Shown here: in pieces, positions 51,939-60,584 of the stretch | Layout: each line of letters starts with the position of its first letter | Position numbering within the stretch: position 1 is the first letter of the stretch | Origin: QWHO01 sp021404945 | Lineage (GTDB): Bacteria > Vulcanimicrobiota > Xenobia > Xenobiales > QWHO01 | Direction: 5' to 3' | Assembly (NCBI GenBank): GCA_963169765.1 | Contig: CAUJEN010000140.1 | Coordinates: forward strand, 8,554 to 72,553 | DNA length: 64,000 nt | Program-made: the position numbers and the translations under genes | The notes under the pieces: generated by a model | Database searches by the model: none | Told to the model about the DNA's origin: nothing | The model's input: the letters and a program-made list of their open reading frames with translations, nothing else

Positions 51939-52364
51939 TCAGGGGTAGGCGACGAAGACCATGGGCGCCTTGAAGCTGCCGCTGGCCAGCTTCGTGCGGA
52001 AGCTCCCGCTCACCACGGTCTCGTCCACCTCTCCCACCTCGAGCTCACCCGGGCCGAGATCCTGGCCGCGCCACTGGCTCTTGAGGATGCTCAGCGTCTT
52101 GCCTTCCAGAGACGCGAGCCCGCCTCGCTCGTCACCGTGACCAGAAAGCGCCAGCTCGCCCGCCCGCAAGCTCCAGGCGCACGGGGGGCCAGCCACCGCG
52201 GGCACCTCATACCTGGCTTCCACGCTCTCCAGGCGGTGGGTCTTTCCTTCCAGCTGGAGCTGCACGAACGGACCTGCCGGTGAGCTGGAGGCGGTGGGCG
52301 ACGGGGCGGGCTGCTCGGCGCACCCTACCCACAGCGTCAGCAGGACGATCCAGAGCCACCTCAT
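51939..52364 (-). CDS. Small lipoprotein
   Basis: 141 residues from the ATG at 52364 (GGGAGGAG upstream), overlapping the previous stop by 4 bases (ATGA). Lipobox LTLWVGC, Ser/Pro-rich linker, then a small beta domain (FVQLQLEGKTHRLESVEARYE onward, ending GSFKAPMVFVAYP). The pattern is of an uncharacterised envelope protein. Coupled to the membrane protein upstream. Confidence 0.72.
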   Translation of the reverse strand: MRWLWIVLLTLWVGCAEQPAPSPTASSSPAGPFVQLQLEGKTHRLESVEARYEVPAVAGPPCAWSLRAGELALSGHGDERGGLASLEGKTLSILKSQWRGQDLGPGELEVGEVDETVVSGSFRTKLASGSFKAPMVFVAYP

Positions 52365-52891
52365 GCGGGCAGCTCCTCCCATCCCAGCAACTGGTAGCGC
52401 AGTCGCCCGAACAGGTGGGCCTGGACCATTCGCAGGAAGACGGCCCGGTCCGAGGGCATCTTTCGAAAGGCATCCCCCAGGCAGACCACGCCTTTGATGC
52501 TGCCCGTGACCGGCTCGTCGGGTCGCTCGCGCCCGGCGTAGCCCTCCAGGATCTCAACGTTCATGCGGTAGTTCTCCGAGCGGCGCATGTCCTCGTCCAT
52601 CCTCGTGATGCTGCTGCGGCTCTGGACCCGGGCGATGGCCACCACCAGGCGAGCGCGGTGAACGACTCGCGCCAGGTAGAGTGAGAGCAGCGCCACGGGC
52701 AGCAGCACCGGCGAGGCGAACAGGCAGAGTATCAGAAAGCCAACCGGACTGTAGTCGACGAAATTGAGCATGGTGAGCAGGATCAAGGCGAAAAAGCCGA
52801 CGAAGACATAGAGCAGGCTGGAGTGTCGCTTCATCTCCGCCAGGAAGGTGGGGTAACGCCCGCTCAAAAGCGCCTGCATCTGCTCGCTCAC
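52361..52891 (-). CDS. Two-helix membrane protein
   Basis: 176 residues from the GTG at 52891; the longer frame would read through the shell-gene remnant and is rejected. Two transmembrane segments (LLYVFVGFFALILLTMLNFV and VGFLILCLFASPVLLPVALL) are followed by a cytoplasmic domain (RARLVVAIARVQSRSSITRM onward). Coupled to the small lipoprotein by ATGA. Confidence 0.65.
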   Translation of the reverse strand: MSEQMQALLSGRYPTFLAEMKRHSSLLYVFVGFFALILLTMLNFVDYSPVGFLILCLFASPVLLPVALLSLYLARVVHRARLVVAIARVQSRSSITRMDEDMRRSENYRMNVEILEGYAGRERPDEPVTGSIKGVVCLGDAFRKMPSDRAVFLRMVQAHLFGRLRYQLLGWEELPA

Positions 52892-52916
52892 CCTGAGTAA
52901 TTCTCCCCGGCCGCCC

Positions 52917-53047
52917 TCAGACCATTTCCGTGAGCAGCCCCTTCTGGGCCACCAGAGCCGCCCGGCCTCTGCCGACTGAACGGCCGAGACGCTGCCGGTG
53001 CAGGTCAAGAACGCCTTGCCGCCCGTGGCCATGGCCAGGCGGGTGGG
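52917..53047 (-). pseudogene. Decayed copy of the BMC shell-protein 3' end
   Basis: The minus strand encodes LAMATGGKAFLTCTGSVSAV then, after a frameshift, LVAQKGLL-TEMV and stop. This matches the C-terminus of the PduT-like gene at 56.1 kb (LAMAMGGKAFFTCTGSVSAV ... VAQKGLL ... LLTEMV). Downstream bases also match (TTCTCCCCGGCCG then CCTCAGACCATTTC on the plus strand). About 37 bp is missing between KGLL and LLTEMV. A duplicated and degraded fragment, 3 kb from its source. Confidence 0.8.
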
Positions 53048-53173
53048 GTCACGGTGGTGCGTTTGAAGCGCTGAAGCGGGATGGAACTCAAGAGGCCTCC
53101 CTGACAGTCTCTTTGGGAGGGTCCCCATCCTTTCTGATCGAACCTCTGCAAAATCTACTGGGGAGAATCACCG

Positions 53174-54427
53174 ATGAGATTCCGGCTACTCGCTCTTTCC
53201 CTGCTCATGGTGCTGGCCAGCGCCTTCTTCGGCTGCGGAGCCTCTGACACCGTGACCACCACGGATACCCTCGAATCCACCCTCCCCTCCCGGCGGTGGG
53301 TGGGCCGCATTCGTCTCACCGGCCCGATCAACGGGGCGCAGATCCGATTCTTGGACGCTTCGGGGAACCTCCTGGCGGAAACAACCTCCAATGCGGCAGG
53401 GGTCTTCTTCGCAACTCTGGCGCTGCCGTCCACGTTTCGCATCACAGCGACGTTCCAGGGCCCCAAGGGGACCTCGGAGACATTCTCCACGGTCTACGAG
53501 TCGGCGCCGCCCGCCCGGGGATGGCTCGAGGTCAATGCGGTCACGACCCTGATCGACCACTATCGCCAGCGCCACCCCGAGCTCTCCTTCGACCAGGTCG
53601 AGGAGCGGATTCGAGGCTACTTCGGAGTTCCGCGATCGCGCAGCCTGCGCAATGGGGTCTACTCGCTTCGGCTCTCCAACTTCAACCACTCGCTCTTCCT
53701 GAGGCGCGCGAGGGAGTTTCCGGGCGGCTTGCCAGCCTACGTCCAGGAGACGGTCTCCGCCATCGATGGACAGGGTCTGCTCAGCCCGCAGAGCCTCGGT
53801 TTGTCGGATGACGACGATGACAGCACGTTCGGGCCCAGTCTTCCCGGTCAGTTCGGCTTGTCCGACGGCGGGGGGGACGACGATGACGATCCGTTCGCAG
53901 GCGACAACACCGGAGTCTTCAACCTCAACAGCCTCGACGACCCCGATGAGCCCCTTCCGCCGGACCCTCCGGCCGTTGCGAACTTCAACACCCTGGTCGA
54001 TGACGATGGCGATGACGACGCAGGGGATGACGACGACAGTCTGGCCTCGGACACCTTTGACGAGAACGAGTATGTGCTGGTCGAGAACAACCTGGTCAGC
54101 GAAGAAGCCACCGCAGCCGAGACCGCGGTCGTGGACGATGCCGAGGAGGTGAGCCTCAGCAGCATGGCCTCGGGTGTGGCATCCGCCGTAGGGTCTTCAA
54201 CCTGGCCTTCCAGGCAGTCTTATCGCAGTTCGGAATCGGCCAGAATTCCCAGATCGAGAAACAGCTCCAGCAGATCGAGACGGACATTACGGCGCTCCAG
54301 AACTCGATCAACAATCTTTACGCGGCTCAGCTGGTGGGCTTTCTCGACACCCAGTACGCCGCTCAGGCAGATTCTCTCGGCGCCAATATCTCTTACATCC
54401 AGGGCCTGTGGGGCTCTCCGATCGTAG
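53174..54427 (+). CDS. Large acidic lipoprotein, first part (frameshifted)
   Basis: ATG at 53174 with GGGGAG upstream. Signal peptide with a possible lipobox AFFGC (Cys21). A carboxypeptidase-regulatory-like beta domain (40-105) is followed by an extremely Asp-rich region (210-300, runs of four to five Asp). Coding character ends near 54190, after SMASGVASAVG; the stop at 54427 is in a shifted frame. One extra G in the GGG at 54191-54193 restores VFNLAFQAVLSQFGIGQ. Rejoined length with the next two parts is about 968 residues. Surface protein, possibly calcium-binding. Confidence 0.7.
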   Translation: MRFRLLALSLLMVLASAFFGCGASDTVTTTDTLESTLPSRRWVGRIRLTGPINGAQIRFLDASGNLLAETTSNAAGVFFATLALPSTFRITATFQGPKGTSETFSTVYESAPPARGWLEVNAVTTLIDHYRQRHPELSFDQVEERIRGYFGVPRSRSLRNGVYSLRLSNFNHSLFLRRAREFPGGLPAYVQETVSAIDGQGLLSPQSLGLSDDDDDSTFGPSLPGQFGLSDGGGDDDDDPFAGDNTGVFNLNSLDDPDEPLPPDPPAVANFNTLVDDDGDDDAGDDDDSLASDTFDENEYVLVENNLVSEEATAAETAVVDDAEEVSLSSMASGVASAVGSSTWPSRQSYRSSESARIPRSRNSSSRSRRTLRRSRTRSTIFTRLSWWAFSTPSTPLRQILSAPISLTSRACGALRS

Positions 54428-55059
54428 ACGAGCGAACTGGCTACTCGGGCGCGGTGGCTGCCGCTTCGGCGGGCGCCTCGAGCGGCGGGCTCGACCTGAG
54501 CGAGTCGGCCACCCTGCTGCAAGACTTTCTGGCCGATGCCAGCGAGAGCCAGCTAGTGGCCGCTTTGAACCAGATTCAGAACAACCAGCTCGGGATCAAC
54601 GGCGCTGCCAACTCGATGATCCAGCTGCTGGCCCAGGCGAACAATTACAACCGGTATGTGGGAATCTTCTCTACCGAGCAGCTGATCGCCCAGTTCAACA
54701 CTTACGCAAGCTTTCAGCACCAGGCCACGGTGATGCTCGTCGCCATCGCTCGCTCCAAGACCCCTCCCGACCTCGAGACCGCCCAGGCCAGGCTGAAGCA
54801 ATACAACGACAGCTTGAAGCAACAGTTCAGCCAGATTCCCTTCCCCCTCGACGAGAACCTGATCTACGACCGCCAGTCGGGCCTGGTCATCTACAACCAG
54901 GTCTTCCCCGCCAGCTCGCTGGCGGATGCCATCCAGATGGCCAGCACGCTCGAGGAGGGCGGGGTCTCTGGCTGGCAGGTCGCCTCGGTGACCGACCTGC
55001 AGCAGTTTACCTCCGGCTTTCAACAGCCCTTCGATCCCTGCTGCGCAAGCTCGGTTTGA
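54193..55059 (+). CDS. Large acidic lipoprotein, middle part
   Basis: Continuation in the next frame. Residues VFNLAFQAVLSQFGIGQNSQ then KQLQQIETDITALQNSINNL form a coiled coil, and the following long helical stretch (ATLLQDFLADASESQLVAAL onward) is rich in Gln/Asn. It has no start of its own. The frame ends at a stop at 55057-55059 after CCASSV. An extra C in CCC near 55036 restores DPLLRKLGLNTAAAAGSNG. Part of the same gene as the preceding and following entries. Confidence 0.6.
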   Translation, partial: VFNLAFQAVLSQFGIGQNSQIEKQLQQIETDITALQNSINNLYAAQLVGFLDTQYAAQADSLGANISYIQGLWGSPIVDERTGYSGAVAAASAGASSGGLDLSESATLLQDFLADASESQLVAALNQIQNNQLGINGAANSMIQLLAQANNYNRYVGIFSTEQLIAQFNTYASFQHQATVMLVAIARSKTPPDLETAQARLKQYNDSLKQQFSQIPFPLDENLIYDRQSGLVIYNQVFPASSLADAIQMASTLEEGGVSGWQVASVTDLQQFTSGFQQPFDPCCASSV

Positions 55060-56078
55060 ATACGGCGGCTGCCGCCGGGAGCAACGGGTACGGCGGTAAC
55101 GCCATGACCATCCTGACGGTCGAGCCGCAGAACGCCACGGTGAACGGATTCCCCAACCCCTTTGGCAACCAGATCACCTACAACTCGACCGACCTCAGCA
55201 CCCTCTCCACCACCAGCCTGGGCACCCTCGACGCAAACACTGCCCAGAACGCAGTCGGTCCCTTCATCCTGGTTGGGGGGCAGCAGGGGGGGCTCTTCCT
55301 CGAGACGGGGGTCGCGGCGCCCCCCTCCGACGCCGCCTACCTGAACGTCTATCTCGGCTTCAACGGGCTCGACGCTCAGGGATTGTTCTCGGGCCCGGTG
55401 CTCAATGCCGCAGTCAGCTCGGACGGATCCCAGTGCACCGCCAGCACCTTGCTGCAAGCCGATGTTGAGGACGACGACGGCTTCACCGACTTCGAGGAGG
55501 TGCCGCTGGACGTGACCGGGTTTGTCTTCTGGACGAGCTCAGACCCTGACATTGCCGACGTGTCCAATGCGCCTGGCCAGGAGGGGCAGGTGATTCGGCT
55601 CGGTGGAGCGCCGGGCGGCACGGTGACCTTTACCGCCAGCCGCTCGCTCACCAACGAGGGCAACCCAGCTCAAATCGGCCCAACGACTCTCCCCACGTCC
55701 TTCCCCACGGGTCCGATCACCGCTACCGCAACTTTTACCTACCTGCCGGCCCCGCCAGCCCAGCTCACTTCGGTGTCGCTCTCTCCCCGTGACGCGCAGT
55801 TCAACGGAGGGCTGCCGCTCTCGCAGCAGCTCTACGTTGTGGGGCAGTTCTCCGACGGCACCAGCGCCGAGCTCTCCGCCGACCCCCAACTTGGTCCTCT
55901 GCTGGTCTTCACCTCGTCCGACCCCAATCTGACCGTCGTCCAGCCCATGGCGAACGGAGGCGTGATCTCGGGGCCGGTGGTGGCTTTGTCGACGGCGGGG
56001 TATCCTACCAATCCCGTCACCATTACGGTGTCGGTGCAGGGCTTGACCGACAGTACAACTTTGAGCTTCTCTCCCTGA
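55041..56078 (+). CDS. Large acidic lipoprotein, C-terminal Ig-like part
   Basis: 345 residues in the third frame, from LRKLGLNTAAAAG to the stop at 56078. Contains Ig-like/Big2-type beta domains: VFWTSSDPDIADVSNAPGQ, LTSVSLSPRDAQFNGGLP, VVGQFSDGTSAELSADPQ and FTSSDPNLTVV. The domain style is close to that of the 31-33 kb lipoprotein. No start of its own. Confidence 0.65.
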   Translation: MRKLGLNTAAAAGSNGYGGNAMTILTVEPQNATVNGFPNPFGNQITYNSTDLSTLSTTSLGTLDANTAQNAVGPFILVGGQQGGLFLETGVAAPPSDAAYLNVYLGFNGLDAQGLFSGPVLNAAVSSDGSQCTASTLLQADVEDDDGFTDFEEVPLDVTGFVFWTSSDPDIADVSNAPGQEGQVIRLGGAPGGTVTFTASRSLTNEGNPAQIGPTTLPTSFPTGPITATATFTYLPAPPAQLTSVSLSPRDAQFNGGLPLSQQLYVVGQFSDGTSAELSADPQLGPLLVFTSSDPNLTVVQPMANGGVISGPVVALSTAGYPTNPVTITVSVQGLTDSTTLSFSP

Positions 56079-56122
56079 CTTCAGGAGCCCGGTGGTGTGG
56101 GGAGGATTCTCCCCGGCCGGCC

Positions 56123-56674
56123 TCAGACCATTTCGGTCAGCAGCTCCTGGCGCGGATTGGGGATCACGACCTTGTTGACCAGCAAGCCCTTCTGAGCCAC
56201 CACGGCGGCCCCGGCCTCCACCGCCGCCTGCACGGCCGAGACGCTGCCGGTGCAGGTGAAGAAGGCCTTGCCGCCCATGGCCATGGCCAGCCGGATCTCG
56301 GTCAGCTGCACGGCCGCCGCCTTGGCGGCGGCGTCGGCACCCTCGATGAGGGAGGCCACCGAGAACGACTCCACGATGCCCAGGGCGTCCATGTGCATGC
56401 CGCGGCTGGCGCCGCTCAGGGCCGGGAAGACGGATTCGTGCACGTTGGGGATGACAAAGACATCGATGACCGAGAAGTCGCCCGCCTCGCAGCCGGCTCC
56501 GATGCTGGCCTGAACGGCCGCCACGTCGCCCCGGATCATCACCATGTATTTCCCCGAGCAGATGGTGCGGGCCAGCACCAGCTCGACGGCCGCCGCTTTG
56601 AGCATGGCGTCGGTGACCTGGAATCCCCCCGCGATGCTGCTCAACTCGACGAGTCCCAGACAGTGTTCAGGCAT
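56123..56674 (-). CDS. PduT-like tandem-BMC microcompartment shell protein
   Basis: 183 residues from the ATG at 56674, which overlaps the PduS-like stop (8 bases) and has GGAG just before it. Two BMC domains: LGLVELSSIAGGFQVTDAML (first) and ALGIVESFSVASLIEGADAA (second). LARTICSGKYMVMIRGD carries Cys39, at the place where PduT binds a central Fe-S cluster. Same length as PduT (184). It probably forms a pseudohexameric shell trimer that passes electrons to the lumen, fed by the PduS-like protein. Confidence 0.9.
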   Translation of the reverse strand: MPEHCLGLVELSSIAGGFQVTDAMLKAAAVELVLARTICSGKYMVMIRGDVAAVQASIGAGCEAGDFSVIDVFVIPNVHESVFPALSGASRGMHMDALGIVESFSVASLIEGADAAAKAAAVQLTEIRLAMAMGGKAFFTCTGSVSAVQAAVEAGAAVVAQKGLLVNKVVIPNPRQELLTEMV

Positions 56675-57983
56675 TCTCGGCTCCGATCTCGACAAAGTCG
56701 CTGGTGATGGACGACACGTGGCCGGCGATGCTGGCGTGCAGGTCCACCCCCAGCTCGGTTTCAGTCACTGTTGCGATCCTCTGGCCGCGCTCGACCCGCT
56801 GACCGGGGGATACCACCGGCCGGGCGGGTTGGCCCACGTGCTGGGAAAGTTTGATGCGAACGCGGGCTGGCTTGGTGGGAGCGGGGTCGAAGGGAGCCTC
56901 GCTCTCATAGGCTTCCAGCTTCAGGCGGCGGCGCAGCAGTTTGAGGGGGACGCGTCGCCCCTCTTTCATGGGATGAACGCGCACCGGGGCCTCTTGCTTG
57001 AACTTGTAGTTGGCTGCCCGCATGTCGCTCTTGGCGTCCTCGCACGCCTCGCGCGGGTAGAGATCTTCCGGGCAGGCATACAGGGTGCACAGTCCGCACG
57101 AGCAGCAAAGCTCGGCCCAGGGGTTCCACAGCTCGGCGCCGGTCTTGTTGAAGCCCAGGCTGCGCATCACCTTGTGAGGCTGGATTTCGTAGCCGAGCAG
57201 GTAGCGGGGGCACATCTCGGTGCAGTAGCTGCACTGATCGCAGGCCGACTTGCCGATGCGGCGCTGGGCCTCGTTGGAGGTGGTCTCACGGCGGATCAGG
57301 GAATGGTCGCGGGGCAGCGCGATCAGGGCGCCGGTGGTCTTGGTCACCACCTCGTCGAGGTCAAAGCAGATCTTCCCCATCATCACGCCGCTGATCATCA
57401 AGGCGAAATCGTCGGTGCTGGTGCCGCCGGCCCGGGCCAGCACCTCTCGGAACGAGGTCCCGATGGGCACCCAGAAGGAGGAGGGCCGCTTTACCAGCCC
57501 CGCGACGGTCAGGAACTTGTCCACCACCGGCTGGCCCTGCATCGCCCGCTCCACGTTGTAGAGCGTCTCCACGTTGTTGACCGCGCAGCCCACCTGAAGG
57601 GGCAGCCCGGCAGGGGGGATCAGCCGACCGGTGGCCAGGTAGACCAGCTCGTACTCGTCCCCGGCGGGGTAGAAGTCGCCCATCAACAAGAGCTCGATGG
57701 AGCGGGACGCAAGGTGAGGCCGCAGGGCTTCCACGGCGCGCGCATTTTTCTCCTTGACCCCGAACTTGCCACAGGTGGCCCCGGTCAGCTCCATCATGCG
57801 AGCCATGCCGGAGGCGATCTCCCCGGGATACTGCTGCATGAGCTCGACGTCTTTGTGGACCAGGGGCTCGCACTCGGCCCCGTTGGCCAGGTAGGTATCC
57901 ACCCGGGCCGAGGCCTTGACGTAGGTCGGAAAGCCGGCGCCTCCGGCCCCCACCACGCCCATGGTCTTCAGTTGCTGGCTCAA
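56667..57983 (-). CDS. PduS/RnfC-like flavo-iron-sulfur protein
   Basis: 438 residues; TTG at 57983 with AAGGAG 8 bases upstream (an ATG seven codons later is an alternative). VVGAGGAGFPTYVK and NGAECEPLVHKD are the NADH/FMN-binding RnfC-type motifs. Two ferredoxin-like motifs are CDQCSYCTEMCP and CCSCGLCTLYACP. PduS reduces cobalamin in microcompartments and binds PduT. Coupled to the shell gene. No diol dehydratase, aldehyde dehydrogenase or hexameric shell gene lies in this window. Confidence 0.92.
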   Translation of the reverse strand: MSQQLKTMGVVGAGGAGFPTYVKASARVDTYLANGAECEPLVHKDVELMQQYPGEIASGMARMMELTGATCGKFGVKEKNARAVEALRPHLASRSIELLLMGDFYPAGDEYELVYLATGRLIPPAGLPLQVGCAVNNVETLYNVERAMQGQPVVDKFLTVAGLVKRPSSFWVPIGTSFREVLARAGGTSTDDFALMISGVMMGKICFDLDEVVTKTTGALIALPRDHSLIRRETTSNEAQRRIGKSACDQCSYCTEMCPRYLLGYEIQPHKVMRSLGFNKTGAELWNPWAELCCSCGLCTLYACPEDLYPREACEDAKSDMRAANYKFKQEAPVRVHPMKEGRRVPLKLLRRRLKLEAYESEAPFDPAPTKPARVRIKLSQHVGQPARPVVSPGQRVERGQRIATVTETELGVDLHASIAGHVSSITSDFVEIGAENA

Positions 57984-57984
57984 G

Positions 57985-58329
57985 TCAGCGCTCCTTGAGC
58001 TCGTCGAGCCACTCGCGCAGCTCGGCCACTCGCTGGCGGGTGACCCGCGCGCGTGTGGACTCGTAGATCATCGGGTACATCGAGCCACCTTCCCACTCCG
58101 AGGCCCGCGCCTCGGCATCGGCATCGCGCAGCTTGATCCAGAGCAGCTGGGCGGTGATCAGCTTCTCTTTGGTCAGCGGCTGCAGGCGGGCGGTGAGCTG
58201 CTTGTAGACGGCGTTCAGGTCCTTGTCGGCTTTGGCGAAGTCAGCCGCAGCCTGGGCGTTCATCTCGTGCTGGCTCTGGGCCAGAACGGTGGCGGTCAGC
58301 ATCACGATCAACAGCATGCGTTTCAACAT
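57985..58329 (-). CDS. LprI-like (DUF1311) secreted protein
   Basis: 114 residues from the ATG at 58329. Signal peptide MLKRMLLIVMLTATVLAQ, then a helical domain with the DUF1311/LprI pattern: ADKDLNAVYKQLTARL, AQLLWIKLRDADAEARAS, YPMIYESTRARVTRQRVAEL. LprI proteins bind lysozyme. Ends one base before the PduS-like start, possibly one transcript. Confidence 0.8.
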   Translation of the reverse strand: MLKRMLLIVMLTATVLAQSQHEMNAQAAADFAKADKDLNAVYKQLTARLQPLTKEKLITAQLLWIKLRDADAEARASEWEGGSMYPMIYESTRARVTRQRVAELREWLDELKER

Positions 58330-58500
58330 GGGGCCAGCCTTTCCGGAGCGGGCGCCCTCATTCCTGGCGCCGAGGATGTCGCCGACTTGACTCGGTCCGA
58401 CCAATCATACCGCCGGTTCAAATCTCAAAAGCCCTCTCGATCCAACGAGCCAGAGGTGCCGGTCCCGCAGGACGAGGCTCCCTGCCAGATGCAAAGCCCC

Positions 58501-59373
58501 CTACCGACCCGGCGCCAAAAGCTCGAGCACGCGAAGATCCGGCGCGTGCCCACCCTCCGGGTCCAGGGGCTGGATGCAGACGTGGTCGGCGCCCGCATCC
58601 CAGTGCTCCTGGATGCGTTGACGCAGGGCCGCTTCGTCCCCCCAGGCCACCATGGCGTCCAGGAAGCGGTCGGCGGATTGATCCAGCTCTTCCTCGGTGA
58701 AGCCCAGCCAGGTCCAGTTGTTGCGGTAGTTGGGCAGGCGCATGTAGACCTCCAGCGTGGCCTTCGCCACCGCCCGGGCTCTGGCGGCGTCGCTGGTCAG
58801 CACCACCTTCTGCTCCACGTAGAGCTTCTTGCCAGGCCCCAGAATCTCGCGCGCCCGGCGGGTGTGCTCGGGGGGCACGTTGTAGGGGTGGGCTCCGTCG
58901 GCCAGCTCGGCCGAGAGCTTGAGCATCCCGGGCCGCAGGGCGGCCAGGATCAGCTCGTTGTTGCTGGTCGGCTCGGGGGCGCGGAACATCGCCTTCTGCA
59001 TCTTCTCGAGATACTCGCGCATGAAGGCCAGCGGTTTGGCGTATTCATGCCCTCGCAGCTTTGCCACCAGGGGCATGTGGGAGACCCCCAACCCCAGCAG
59101 AAAGCGCCCCCCCGACTGCTCGTTGAGGGTCAGGCGGGCGGCGGCGCTGGCCTGGGCGTCCCGGGCCCAGATGTTGGCGATGCCGGTGGCGATGGTCAAC
59201 CGCTCGGTCTGCGACAGCAGCCAGGCTCCGTGAGCGATGCTCTCACGGCCCACCGCCTCCGGGTACCACAGGGCCCCGTAGCCCATGGCCTCCACCTTGC
59301 GGGCGAATTCACCCGCCTGGCGGGCGTTGTAGGAGTCGGTGAAGGCCCAGACCCCGAGTTTTCCGATGCTCAT
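58501..59373 (-). CDS. LLM-class (luciferase-like) F420/flavin oxidoreductase
   Basis: 290 residues. KLGVWAFTDSYNARQAGEFA, YGALWYPEAVGRESIAHGAW, IATGIANIWARDAQASAAAR, GRFLLGLGVSHMPLV follow the pattern of bacterial luciferase-like monooxygenases, most like the TIGR03620-type putative F420-dependent enzymes. A TIM barrel acting with F420 or FMN is expected. Substrate unknown. Its start overlaps the upstream amidohydrolase stop by 4 bases (ATGA). Confidence 0.88.
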   Translation of the reverse strand: MSIGKLGVWAFTDSYNARQAGEFARKVEAMGYGALWYPEAVGRESIAHGAWLLSQTERLTIATGIANIWARDAQASAAARLTLNEQSGGRFLLGLGVSHMPLVAKLRGHEYAKPLAFMREYLEKMQKAMFRAPEPTSNNELILAALRPGMLKLSAELADGAHPYNVPPEHTRRAREILGPGKKLYVEQKVVLTSDAARARAVAKATLEVYMRLPNYRNNWTWLGFTEEELDQSADRFLDAMVAWGDEAALRQRIQEHWDAGADHVCIQPLDPEGGHAPDLRVLELLAPGR

Positions 59374-60584
59374 GGTTTCCTCCGATCACGATAGCGTCGA
59401 TATAGCTTCTTCTGGAAGTCGTCCAGGTCGATCTCCCGCCCCTGAACGAATGCGCGCACCACCCGGGTGTCGGCCTCCAACAGATCCCCGTCGGCCACGA
59501 TGAAGGTCGCTTCCTTGCCTGGCTCCAGGCTGCCCAGCCGGTCGTCCACGCCCAGGATGCGGGCCGCATTCAGGGTGACGCTCTTGAGCGCGCTCTCGCT
59601 GGAGAGGCCGTGGGCCCGGGCCCGGCCGGCCAGCTCGGGCAGCCAGCGGGTGTTGCTCGCGTCATCGCCCTGCGAGATGGCCACCGTGACCCCGGCCTGA
59701 GCCAGCAGGGCGGGCGCGCGGTAATAGAGGTCGTAGGCTTCGTGGTCACGCGGCAGGCGCAGCATCTCGGTGTAGATCACCGGCACCTTGCGCTCGGCCA
59801 ACTTTCCGGCCACTCGCCAGGCGTCGGCGCCGCCCAGCAGCACCAGGCGTAACTTCTCTTTGCGGGCCAGCTCCAGGGCGGCCTCGATCTGATCGAGTCG
59901 CTGGGCTCGCACCAGCACCAGCGACTCGCCCTTGAGGGCCGACTGCATGGCTTCCCACTTTACGTCCTGGCCCAGCTCGGGGCGATAGGCGCGGGCGTTG
60001 GCAATGGCCTCCTGGATGCGCAACACGGCCAGGCGACGGTTCTCCTTTTGCTCCTCCAGGGGCGTGGCCGCAAGCGGAGAGCGATTCAGCGCCAGGTCGG
60101 GCCACTCCACCACCAGCCCCACCGGGGCCTTCACGGCCATGTCCTCTCGAGTCCAGCCTATCAGGCGCATGACCGACGCCTGGCCGCTCAGGGGATTGCC
60201 CCGGGGAGCCACCCCGGCAAACAGCACGCCCGCCGAGCGGGCTACCTCGATGAGCTTGGAGTCAGGATGGAAGGCGATGTCGGCGCGCAGCTCGGGGTTC
60301 ACCTGGCCCACCTCGCTGATGTCCATGGCGGGCGGCACGGCGGCGATCTCGACCAGTCCCAGAGCCGAGTCGGCGTCGATCATGGCGGGATAGACGTGCA
60401 GGCCCTGCAGGCTCACCACCTCGGCCCCGGCGGGGGGCGAGGACAGGCCCACGATGCGCCCGTCGCGCACCACCAGGGCGGTCTGCACGGGCGGACCGCT
60501 GACCGGGTGCAGGGTGGCCCCCACGTAGGCCTCGTCGGCGCCGGCGGCCAGGCAGAGCAACAAGATGAGGAGCAGCCGCTTCAT
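59370..60584 (-). CDS. Secreted amidohydrolase-like protein, metal site degenerate
   Basis: 404 residues with signal peptide (MKRLLLILLLCLAAGA). The fold is amidohydrolase: VVRDGRIVGL, then the end VTLNAARILGVDDRLGSLEPGKEATFIVADGDLL. The first metal-ligand HxH of the family (IDxHxH) is missing: VYPAMIDADSAL has no His. It is therefore probably inactive or non-metal. Coupled by ATGA on both sides, so it may form a complex with its larger neighbour. Confidence 0.82.
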   Translation of the reverse strand: MKRLLLILLLCLAAGADEAYVGATLHPVSGPPVQTALVVRDGRIVGLSSPPAGAEVVSLQGLHVYPAMIDADSALGLVEIAAVPPAMDISEVGQVNPELRADIAFHPDSKLIEVARSAGVLFAGVAPRGNPLSGQASVMRLIGWTREDMAVKAPVGLVVEWPDLALNRSPLAATPLEEQKENRRLAVLRIQEAIANARAYRPELGQDVKWEAMQSALKGESLVLVRAQRLDQIEAALELARKEKLRLVLLGGADAWRVAGKLAERKVPVIYTEMLRLPRDHEAYDLYYRAPALLAQAGVTVAISQGDDASNTRWLPELAGRARAHGLSSESALKSVTLNAARILGVDDRLGSLEPGKEATFIVADGDLLEADTRVVRAFVQGREIDLDDFQKKLYRRYRDRRKP

